This document shows positions 1 to 5,006 of a stretch of 5,006 nucleotides of DNA, piece after piece. The notes below the pieces were generated by a model. That model did no database searches. It was not told the DNA's origin and saw only the letters and a list, made by a program, of their open reading frames with translations. The first letter of the stretch is position 1. Each line of letters opens with the position of its first letter. Both the position numbers and the translations under genes were made by a program. The stretch is from Eubacteriales Family XIII. Incertae Sedis bacterium (lineage in GTDB: Bacteria > Bacillota > Clostridia > Peptostreptococcales > Anaerovoracaceae): contig JAITNA010000085.1 in NCBI GenBank assembly GCA_031290715.1, positions 1 to 5,006 of the forward strand, in the 5' to 3' direction.

Positions 1-13
1 TTGCTTTCGCCAT
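1..13 (-). CDS. Start of a further gene, cut by the window edge
   Basis: An ATG at 13-11 is followed by three more full codons (reading Met-Ala-Lys-Ala) before the window ends. It is called as a gene start because a strong AAGGAG ribosome binding site sits 9 bases upstream, and because a promoter-like element lies about 70 bases further upstream with no other candidate gene between. The product cannot be recognised from four residues. It has the same orientation as the four-gene block but is separated from it by a 142-base gap with its own promoter candidate, so it may be a separate transcription unit. Confidence 0.6.
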
Positions 14-22
14 TTCTGTGGT

Positions 23-28
23 CTCCTT
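23..28 (-). promoter_or_regulatory. Ribosome binding site of the left-edge gene
   Basis: The minus strand reads AAGGAG, within the longer AAAAGGAGA, 9 bases before the ATG at 13-11. This is a near-consensus Shine-Dalgarno sequence and is the main reason for calling a truncated gene at the edge. Confidence 0.65.
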
Positions 29-83
29 TTCAGCAAATCATTTCTTCTTTCGATCCTTTTTTACGTCTTTTGCCGCAATCATT

Positions 84-112
84 ATTCAACCACGAAAAGA
101 GCGAAATGTCAA
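84..112 (-). promoter_or_regulatory. Sigma-70-type promoter for the left-edge gene
   Basis: On the minus strand a perfect -35 hexamer TTGACA (112-107) is followed by exactly 17 bases and then TTGAAT (89-84), which matches the -10 consensus at four of six positions. The three bases just before the -10 are TGG, fitting the extended -10 pattern TGn. Transcription would start near position 77, giving a leader of roughly 65 bases before the ATG at 13. The -35 box lies inside one arm of the inverted repeat at 101-140, which suggests regulation at this site. This is inferred from the sequence pattern only. Confidence 0.5.
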
Positions 113-140
113 TCAATCAGCGTGAAATTTGACATTTCGC
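101..140. repeat. Perfect 12-bp inverted repeat, operator or terminator
   Basis: GCGAAATGTCAA at 101-112 is the exact reverse complement of TTGACATTTCGC at 129-140, with a 16-base spacer. Two readings are possible. As RNA from the minus strand it would form a 12-bp stem starting 15 bases after the phosphofructokinase stop, followed by TCTTTTCG; this could end the four-gene transcript, but the T tract is short and interrupted and the stem has only five G/C pairs. As DNA, the arm at 112-101 contains the -35 box of the downstream promoter, as expected of a repressor operator. Both roles could coexist. No known regulator motif was recognised. Confidence 0.6.
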
Positions 141-155
141 CCCATTGTGTGTCCC

Positions 156-1412
156 CTACTTCACCTCCCAAGGCATAACAGTCCGCCCCAAATCAAAGCG
201 GAAAAAGCGCGGCAGCCCCTCCGTGAGCAGCTCGCTTGTTTCGCCCGCCACGAGCGGCCGCAGATAGCGCAGCATTTCCGCGGAAACATCCGTACCATCC
301 CGAACAATCCAGTCCGCCGGCACCTTCTTCTCCTTGTTGGCGATATCGTCGAGCCGGCCGACATCGTAACGCACCACATAGGGCACGTCGCTGATCCGCG
401 CGATCGTGATCATGATATCCGACATCCCGTTGACCGCCGCCTCCACAGCCCGATACCCGCATTGATAAGACTCCTCCAAATCCACCGAACTGGCGCAGTG
501 CGCCGCCGCCCGCTGCAGCGTGCTGAGCTGAATCGCCCGCGTCTTGAGCTTCGGCACATCCGCTTCCCTTTTGATCATCGCTTCAAGAACCGTCGCCGCG
601 CCGCCAAGCGTCTTGTGCCCGAACATATCGGCCTCCGCCCCCGTATCCGCGAGATAGTTCCCCTGCGCGTCGTGAATCCCCTCGGACACCGCAATCAAGA
701 TGTGCGGCTCCTTCGCGAGCAGCGCCTTCACCTCCTTGATGAAAGCCGACGCATCGAAATCAACCTCCGGCAGATAGATCAAATGCGGCGCCGGCACCCC
801 GCAGTCGCGGGCCAGTGCGCTCGCCGCCGTCAGCCATCCTGCGTTGCGCCCCATGATCTCCACGATCGTCGCCGCCGGCGCCGGGTACACCGTCGTATCG
901 AGATAGACCTCCGCAACACTCGTCGCCACATAGCGCGCCGCGCTGCCGAAGCCCGGCGTATGGTCCGTCAGTTCCAAATCGTTGTCGATCGTCTTCGGAA
1001 TCCCGACCGCCATGATATCCTCGCCCGCGTCCCGAAGGAAATCCGCCAGCTTGTTGACCGTATCCATCGAATCATTCCCGCCGTTATAAAAGAAATACTT
1101 GATGTTATAATCCTTCAAAATCTCAACGATTTGCCCATAGATTTCCTTGCCGCCCTTCGGGATCTTGTAGCGCGACGACCCAAGCGCGTGCGCCGGCGTA
1201 TGAATCAGCAGGTCAAAATCCTCCGAAGTTTTCATCTGGTCGGAAATATTGATGATCCGCCGCTCCAGAAACCCCTGCATCCCGTTGACCGCCCCTAGGA
1301 CATTGTCGATCCGCGTACTCGCCATCCCCCGCGCGATCGCACCCGTAATAGACGCGTTGATCGCAGACGACGGCCCCCCGCTCTGCGCAATCAGCATATT
1401 CGTTTTAGTCAT
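156..1412 (-). CDS. pfp: Diphosphate-dependent 6-phosphofructokinase
   Basis: A 418-residue cytoplasmic enzyme expected to transfer phosphate from PPi to fructose 6-phosphate reversibly, giving fructose 1,6-bisphosphate. Visible PfkA-family motifs: the N-terminal SGGPSSAIN loop (11-19), GGNDS (111-115), PKTIDND (139-145) with catalytic Asp143, and MGRNAGW (187-193). Asp114 and Lys140 stand where ATP enzymes have Gly104 and Gly124 (E. coli numbering); this pair is the recognised signature of PPi specificity. The length and the GGNDSMDT wording fit the bacterial PPi-PFK group of about 415 residues. The start at 1412 is chosen because SGGP then lies near the N terminus and GGGGAG sits 5 bases upstream. 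The open frame continues to 1631, but that would overlap transketolase by over 160 bases with low-complexity sequence. Last gene of the block, 55 bases after transketolase. Sedoheptulose 7-phosphate is a possible second substrate. Confidence 0.93.
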   Translation of the reverse strand: MTKTNMLIAQSGGPSSAINASITGAIARGMASTRIDNVLGAVNGMQGFLERRIINISDQMKTSEDFDLLIHTPAHALGSSRYKIPKGGKEIYGQIVEILKDYNIKYFFYNGGNDSMDTVNKLADFLRDAGEDIMAVGIPKTIDNDLELTDHTPGFGSAARYVATSVAEVYLDTTVYPAPAATIVEIMGRNAGWLTAASALARDCGVPAPHLIYLPEVDFDASAFIKEVKALLAKEPHILIAVSEGIHDAQGNYLADTGAEADMFGHKTLGGAATVLEAMIKREADVPKLKTRAIQLSTLQRAAAHCASSVDLEESYQCGYRAVEAAVNGMSDIMITIARISDVPYVVRYDVGRLDDIANKEKKVPADWIVRDGTDVSAEMLRYLRPLVAGETSELLTEGLPRFFRFDLGRTVMPWEVK

Positions 1413-1417
1413 AGCAA

Positions 1418-1423
1418 CTCCCC
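1418..1423 (-). promoter_or_regulatory. Ribosome binding site fixing the phosphofructokinase start
   Basis: GGGGAG on the minus strand, 5 bases before the ATG at 1412-1410. An in-frame ATG at 1436-1434 would add eight residues, but it is preceded only by the AT-rich TTATTG repeat and has no Shine-Dalgarno site, so 1412 is preferred. Confidence 0.6.
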
Positions 1424-1437
1424 GGCTCCCTTCCATA

Positions 1438-1455
1438 CAATAACAATAACAATAA
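1438..1455 (-). repeat. Three tandem copies of TTATTG
   Basis: Three exact copies of a hexamer, reading TTATTG on the minus strand, lie in the 55-base gap between transketolase and phosphofructokinase, 14 bases upstream of the GGGGAG site. This AT-only-plus-G tract contrasts with the GC-rich surroundings. It could be an unstructured translation-enhancing leader, or simply replication slippage. A change in copy number would alter the spacing to transketolase but not the ribosome binding site or the reading frame of the chosen start. Confidence 0.7.
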
Positions 1456-1467
1456 TTTCGCTTCCCC

Positions 1468-3450
1468 TCATGAAAACAAGGCCAACGCTTTCGCCGCGAC
1501 ATTCTCCGCCGTGAATCCAAAACGCTCAAAAAGCGCCGGCGCGGGCGCGGAAGCCCCAAATCCATCCATCGTGACAAAGTCCCCGTCCAATCCGACATAC
1601 CGGCCCCATGGCTGCCGAGAAGCCGCCTCAACCGCCACGCGCTTTGTCACAGACGGCGGCAGCACATCCCCGCGGTACGCGGCCGGCTGCCGTTCAAACA
1701 CCTCCATCGACGGCATACTGACCACCCGCGCGTCAAGGCCCTTCTCCGCGAGAAGTTTTTTCGCGTCAAGGCAAACAGACACCTCGGAGCCGCTCGCCAT
1801 GAGGATCACATCCGGGCTTTCCCCCGCCTCAAGCGAAAGGATATAGCCCCCTTTCATAGCGTCCTTGACATCTCCGCCGATCGGCGGCAAATTCTGCCGC
1901 GAGAGCGCGAACACCGACGGCACGCCCGAAGTCAGCGCCGAATAATAGGCCGCGCGCGTTTCATTGGCATCGGCGGGACGAAAAACTTGCACGCCCGGTA
2001 TCGAGCGCAGCATAGCAAGCTGCTCGACCGGCTCATGCGTCGGGCCATCCTCGCCCACCCCGATGGAATCATGCGTGAAGATATAGAGAATCGGCAGCTT
2101 CATGAGCGCCGCAAGCCGGATCATCGGCTTCAAGTAATCAGAAAAAACAAGGAATGTACTCACATAGGGAATCAGCCCGCCATGCAGACACAGCCCCAAC
2201 GCGATCGCGCCCATGCCCAGCTCCCGTACGCCAAAATGGATATTGCGCCCTTCCGGCGTCAATTTTGAAAAATCGCCCGCCTCCGTCAGCGCGGTCTTGT
2301 TTGACGGCGCCAAATCCGCGGAGCCGCCGATCAGCCACGGCATATCCTCTTTGACTGCGTTCAGAATACGCCCGGAAACACTGCGCGTCGCGTCCGCTTT
2401 CTCCTGAACCGCCGTTTCCGACAGGAAAGCCGCCGCGCCCTCGGGCAAGCCGCGCGCCGAATAGCGTTCAAACAGCGCGAAAGCATCCGGCTCCGCCGCC
2501 GCGTAGCTGTTTTTGAGCGCGTCCCAATCCGCGTTCGCCTTCCCGCCTTTCTCCGCTGACTCATGGTAATGATCGTAGATCTCGGGCGGCACATAAAACG
2601 CCTCGTCCCACGCCCACCCGAGGTTCTCGCGCAGGATTCTGACATTCTCCTCCCCGAGCGGCTCGCCGTGCGCGGACGCGCTGTCCTGCTTGGCCGGAAC
2701 GCCGTAGCCGATGTGCGTATTGATCTTGATGAACGAGGGCCTTTTTTCGTCCGACTTCGCCATCACGATCGCCCGCCCGATCTCCTCCGTATCCGTCCCG
2801 TCCGCCACCTCGATCGTCCGGAATCCAAAAGCCTCAAAGCGTTTCATGACATCCTCGGTAAAAGCGAGGTCCGTACTGCCCTCAATGCTGATCCGGTTGG
2901 AATCGTACAGCACGATGAGTTTGGAAAGCCCGAGCGTCCCCGCAAGCGACATGGCCTCGGAGGAAATCCCCTCCATCAGACAGCCGTCGCCGCAAAGCGT
3001 GAACGTATAATGGTCAACGAGCGGCAAGCCGGGTTTGTTGAAAATTTTCGCAAGGTGAGCCTCCGCCATCGCCATGCCGACAGCCATGCCAAGCCCCGCG
3101 CCAAGCGGCCCCGTCGTCGCGTCGACGCCCTTTGTATGCCCGTATTCCGGATGGCCGGGCGTCAGCGACCCAAGCTGACGGAACGCCTTCAGCTGCTCGA
3201 TCGTCACATCCTCATAGCCAAACAAATGCAGCGCCGCGTATAACATCGCGGAACCATGCCCCGCGGAAAGGACAAAACGGTCGCGGCCGAACCAATCCGG
3301 ATTCTTCGGATTGTGCCGCAGATGACGCGCAAACAGTTCATAAATAATAGGCGCCGCCCCAAGCGGGAACCCGGGATGACCCGACTTCGCCTTCTCCACA
3401 GCATCCGCGGAAAGAATACGGATCGCATTTTCCGGCACAAACTTCGTCAT
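1468..3450 (-). CDS. tkt: Transketolase
   Basis: A full-length 660-residue thiamine-diphosphate enzyme that moves two-carbon ketol units between sugar phosphates in the non-oxidative pentose phosphate pathway. Family motifs are intact: SGHPG (23-27), GHGSAMLY (64-71), GPLGAG (114-119), and the ThDP/metal motif from GDGC at 154-157 to DSN at 183-185. Others are AHG with His262, GVRELGM with catalytic Glu410 (404-413 region), THDSIGVGEDGPTHEP (459-474), and the phosphate-binding Arg519 in SRQ. The length is close to the usual 660-670 residues of the single-chain bacterial enzyme, so it is not the split two-subunit type seen in some anaerobes. The start is supported by AAAGGAG 7 bases upstream (3464-3458). 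It lies 39 bases after the nucleoside phosphorylase and 55 bases before the PPi-phosphofructokinase, probably co-transcribed. No transaldolase is present in the window. Confidence 0.97.
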   Translation of the reverse strand: MTKFVPENAIRILSADAVEKAKSGHPGFPLGAAPIIYELFARHLRHNPKNPDWFGRDRFVLSAGHGSAMLYAALHLFGYEDVTIEQLKAFRQLGSLTPGHPEYGHTKGVDATTGPLGAGLGMAVGMAMAEAHLAKIFNKPGLPLVDHYTFTLCGDGCLMEGISSEAMSLAGTLGLSKLIVLYDSNRISIEGSTDLAFTEDVMKRFEAFGFRTIEVADGTDTEEIGRAIVMAKSDEKRPSFIKINTHIGYGVPAKQDSASAHGEPLGEENVRILRENLGWAWDEAFYVPPEIYDHYHESAEKGGKANADWDALKNSYAAAEPDAFALFERYSARGLPEGAAAFLSETAVQEKADATRSVSGRILNAVKEDMPWLIGGSADLAPSNKTALTEAGDFSKLTPEGRNIHFGVRELGMGAIALGLCLHGGLIPYVSTFLVFSDYLKPMIRLAALMKLPILYIFTHDSIGVGEDGPTHEPVEQLAMLRSIPGVQVFRPADANETRAAYYSALTSGVPSVFALSRQNLPPIGGDVKDAMKGGYILSLEAGESPDVILMASGSEVSVCLDAKKLLAEKGLDARVVSMPSMEVFERQPAAYRGDVLPPSVTKRVAVEAASRQPWGRYVGLDGDFVTMDGFGASAPAPALFERFGFTAENVAAKALALFS

Positions 3451-3489
3451 GTTGTTTCTCCTTTATCGCATAATAATATTGCCATTTTG

Positions 3490-4338
3490 CTATATCCGCA
3501 GCGCCGACGAAAGCCGGACGCTGATCTCCCCGCTATCGTCCCACTCAGTCAAGATACGCACCGCCTCCGAAGCCGCCCGCGCCGACTTCTCCTCACCGCC
3601 CGTTTCTCCCCACTTATCCGTCACGCGGTTGGACACCACGGCGAGAATCGCCCCCATGCGCAGCCCGTGCAAACGCCCCACGACATATTGCCCCGCCGCT
3701 TCCATCTCAATATTGAGTACGCCGGCGCTCCTCAAATCAGGCACAAGATGCTCCGCAAAAGACGGCCAGTACCCGCGATGTTCACCGATCGGCCTGCCCT
3801 GCCCGATATAAAACGAACCGGCCGTATAGCCAATCCCGACGCCGTAACGATACCCGAGATTCTCGCAGGCCTGCATGAGCGCCATCGCCACAACCTGATC
3901 CGCCGCCGCGGGATACTCCGGGCCGATATAGGTATCGGATGTCCCGTCCCGGCGCACACAAGCGGACGGAATGATGAGATCCCCAAGGTCATACTGCGGC
4001 TGGATACAGCCCGTCGTACCGACGCGAATGCAGGTATGAACACTGAGCGTCGAGAGTTCATGAATACAAATCTCGCTGCTCGCCGCGCCGATGCCCGTAG
4101 AGGTCGCCGCGATCGGAACGCCCCGGTACGTACCCGCGACCGTCTTGTATTCCCGGTAAGACGCGACCTCCCGCGCCGCGTCCCAATCCTTCGCAATCAA
4201 AAGCGTCCGCTCCGGCGCCCCCGGCAAAATGACATATGGGGGCACATCCCCAAGGGCAAGCCTCAGATGATAGACCCTGCCGCTGTCGTCCGTCGGCGCG
4301 GAAGCCCTGTTATTCCAATCCGTCAAAATACCCTCCAT
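3490..4338 (-). CDS. udp: Uridine phosphorylase-like nucleoside phosphorylase
   Basis: About 282 residues, of the NP-I family, close to uridine phosphorylase. Expected reaction: pyrimidine nucleoside plus phosphate gives base plus (deoxy)ribose 1-phosphate. Numbered from the ATG at 4338, phosphate and ribose site motifs are PGAPER (39-44, Arg44 matching E. coli Arg30), YRE (Arg62, matching Arg48), RVGTTG (105-110, matching Arg91 and Thr94) and IEMEAAG (210-216, Glu211-Met212-Glu213 matching the 196-198 ribose site). FYIGQGRP (177-183) keeps Gln180 and Arg182, equivalents of uracil-binding Gln166 and Arg168, which favours a pyrimidine over a purine substrate. Oddly, the usual PGDP has Ala41 in place of Asp. 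The start is uncertain: ATG 4338 is given as the outer boundary, TTG 4326 has a better ribosome binding site, and the open frame runs to 4428 inside the aldolase gene. Only 26 bases separate it from the aldolase stop. Confidence 0.85.
   Translation of the reverse strand: MEGILTDWNNRASAPTDDSGRVYHLRLALGDVPPYVILPGAPERTLLIAKDWDAAREVASYREYKTVAGTYRGVPIAATSTGIGAASSEICIHELSTLSVHTCIRVGTTGCIQPQYDLGDLIIPSACVRRDGTSDTYIGPEYPAAADQVVAMALMQACENLGYRYGVGIGYTAGSFYIGQGRPIGEHRGYWPSFAEHLVPDLRSAGVLNIEMEAAGQYVVGRLHGLRMGAILAVVSNRVTDKWGETGGEEKSARAASEAVRILTEWDDSGEISVRLSSALRI
4331..4336 (-). promoter_or_regulatory. Ribosome binding site that may select a TTG start
   Basis: GGAGGG on the minus strand lies 4 bases before an in-frame TTG (4326-4324). 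It begins inside the ATG at 4338-4336, sharing its final G. If the ribosome uses it, the phosphorylase is 278 residues and begins at TTG. The upstream ATG has only a weak GGTAAG-type sequence before it, part of which is sequestered in the hairpin at 4344-4359. The first family-conserved block (VYHL, 22-25 in the longer version) is kept with either start, so homology does not decide. Confidence 0.45.
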
Positions 4339-4343
4339 CTTCT

Positions 4344-4359
4344 TACCGGGGTTCCGGTA
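4344..4359 (-). other. Small hairpin between aldolase and phosphorylase genes
   Basis: The minus strand reads TACCGG, a four-base loop AACC, then CCGGTA: a perfect 6-bp GC-rich stem in the 26-base intergenic gap. It starts 5 bases after the aldolase TAA stop (4367-4365) and ends 5 bases before the ATG at 4338. A ribosome terminating on the aldolase would cover and melt it, so it could contribute to translational coupling. It has no T tract, so it is not an intrinsic terminator. At this length a chance origin is possible. Confidence 0.35.
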
Positions 4360-4364
4360 CCAAC

Positions 4365-5000
4365 TTACCACGCTGCCGCCGGTAACATTTTCACCGCCGC
4401 GCCATGAATGGCGCAGTACGCATCGCATTCCAAAAGCTCAAGCATCGCGTAGGCTGCGTTCAGGTCCCCGCCCGCAACAACGACGCCGTGCCGCGGCAAA
4501 ATCCCCGCCAAAGCGCCCTCCGCGAGCTTCCCGCGCCGTGCCGCATAGTAAGCGATCACATTGTCTGCCATTTCCGGCGTACACATCGGCGCAAAGTCGA
4601 TGAGCCCCGCGGCCCCGGCGCCCTCTGTCGCCTCCGTCATACTCGGGATCTCCCGCTCTGCCGCTGCAAACACCATGCAGTTCATCGGATGGGCATGAAT
4701 CACAGCCCCGATCCCGGGAAATCCCTTGAGCAAGCCAATATGCATATCCGTTTCCCGCGAAAGCGCGCCCTCCCCCTCCAGAATATTCGCATCATAATCA
4801 ATGAGCAGAATATCCTGCGGCGAAAGCCGACAATGCTTCTCCTCCGCCATCTTCGTCGGGGAAATCAAAAGCGTCCCCGTCCCGGCGCGCACACAAAAAT
4901 TGCCGCCATAAGCATTCGTCAGCCGACGCTCCCAAAGCAGCCCGGCGACCTCGCACATCGCCTCCCGCTCAAACAAATAAGACAAATCATCCATAAACAC
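4365..5000 (-). CDS. Class II sugar-phosphate aldolase (FucA/AraD family)
   Basis: A 211-residue zinc aldolase-fold protein, a usual length for the family. Members such as L-fuculose-1-phosphate aldolase split ketose 1-phosphates into dihydroxyacetone phosphate and an aldehyde. Numbered from GTG 5000: GGN (32-34), SPT (47-49), catalytic Glu83 in SRETDMH, zinc ligands His102 and His104 in HAH, and third ligand His171 in PRHGVVVAGG. These align with E. coli FucA Asn29, Thr43, Glu73, His92, His94 and His155. Three ligand-site positions differ: FucA Gly44, Ser72 and Tyr113 are here Lys50, Arg82 and Glu123, so the natural substrate is probably not L-fuculose 1-phosphate. Next to a nucleoside phosphorylase, ribulose 1-phosphate or 5-deoxyribulose 1-phosphate is plausible. 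The N terminus is close to the window edge: GTG 5000 is used because ATG 4994 has no ribosome binding site in the visible 12 bases. A start beyond the window cannot be excluded. Confidence 0.85.
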   Translation of the reverse strand: MFMDDLSYLFEREAMCEVAGLLWERRLTNAYGGNFCVRAGTGTLLISPTKMAEEKHCRLSPQDILLIDYDANILEGEGALSRETDMHIGLLKGFPGIGAVIHAHPMNCMVFAAAEREIPSMTEATEGAGAAGLIDFAPMCTPEMADNVIAYYAARRGKLAEGALAGILPRHGVVVAGGDLNAAYAMLELLECDAYCAIHGAAVKMLPAAAW

Positions 5001-5006
5001 AATTCT

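Noticed and set aside
38..82. Possible 14-codon lysine-rich leader peptide before the left-edge gene
   Set aside because: It has no ribosome binding site, and its ATG at 82 lies upstream of the transcription start predicted from the promoter at 84-112.
129..151. Second TTGACA of the dyad as a plus-strand promoter
   Set aside because: No -10-like sequence follows at 16-18 bases, and no plausible plus-strand gene lies downstream.
129..1298. Long plus-strand open frame antisense to the phosphofructokinase gene
   Set aside because: Its translation is Arg/His/Pro-rich with no family motif, has no convincing ribosome binding site, and lies wholly opposite a gene with intact catalytic motifs. It is a GC-driven shadow frame.
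1413..1631. N-terminal extension of phosphofructokinase up to position 1631
   Set aside because: It would overlap the transketolase 3' end by more than 160 bases, reads through the TTATTG repeat as a Tyr-Cys run, and lies before the normal N terminus of the family.
2563..3243. Plus-strand open frame of 226 codons inside transketolase
   Set aside because: Antisense to the conserved thiamine-binding half of transketolase, with no motif of its own.
3466..3489. AT-rich tract with TATTAT before transketolase as an internal promoter
   Set aside because: The hexamer 17 bases upstream matches the -35 consensus at only two of six positions. The 39-base gap is more simply an operon spacer.
3256..4407. 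Long plus-strand open frame antisense to the transketolase start and the phosphorylase
   Set aside because: Arg-rich composition and no recognisable domain; it spans the real intergenic gap and two confidently assigned minus-strand genes, so it is a shadow frame.

Overview
The window carries one co-directional block of four metabolic genes, all on the minus strand and therefore read from right to left. The start of a fifth gene lies at the left edge. No RNA genes, mobile elements, CRISPR arrays or origins were seen. The DNA is GC-rich, the genes are closely spaced, and three of the starts have clear purine-rich Shine-Dalgarno sites. A 418-residue PPi-type phosphofructokinase and a full-length bacterial transketolase are present. 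Together these suggest an anaerobic bacterium, perhaps a GC-rich Clostridia-type Bacillota, but the sequence alone does not fix the taxon.

Layout in transcription order: a class II (FucA/AraD family) sugar-phosphate aldolase (5000-4365); a Udp-family nucleoside phosphorylase (about 4338-3490); a transketolase (3450-1468); a diphosphate-dependent 6-phosphofructokinase (1412-156). The gaps are about 26, 39 and 55 bases, with no convincing terminator between genes, so a single transcript is likely. Its promoter would lie beyond the right edge. After the phosphofructokinase stop there is a 142-base gap. It holds a perfect 12-bp inverted repeat and a good sigma-70-type promoter whose -35 box lies inside one arm of that repeat. 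A strong ribosome binding site and the first four codons of another minus-strand gene follow.

Functionally the block reads as pentose and nucleoside-sugar catabolism feeding glycolysis (inference). The phosphorylase releases ribose 1-phosphate from nucleosides. The aldolase could cleave a ketose 1-phosphate to dihydroxyacetone phosphate and an aldehyde. Transketolase rearranges pentose phosphates, and the PPi-dependent kinase phosphorylates fructose 6-phosphate and possibly sedoheptulose 7-phosphate. No transaldolase, phosphopentomutase or ribose-1-phosphate isomerase is visible, so two non-standard routes are worth testing: a sedoheptulose-bisphosphate bypass of transaldolase, and a ribose-1-phosphate to ribulose-1-phosphate to DHAP route. 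The individual enzymes belong to known families. The novelty, if any, is in their combination, in substitutions in the aldolase and phosphorylase active sites, and in the regulatory gap at the left end.
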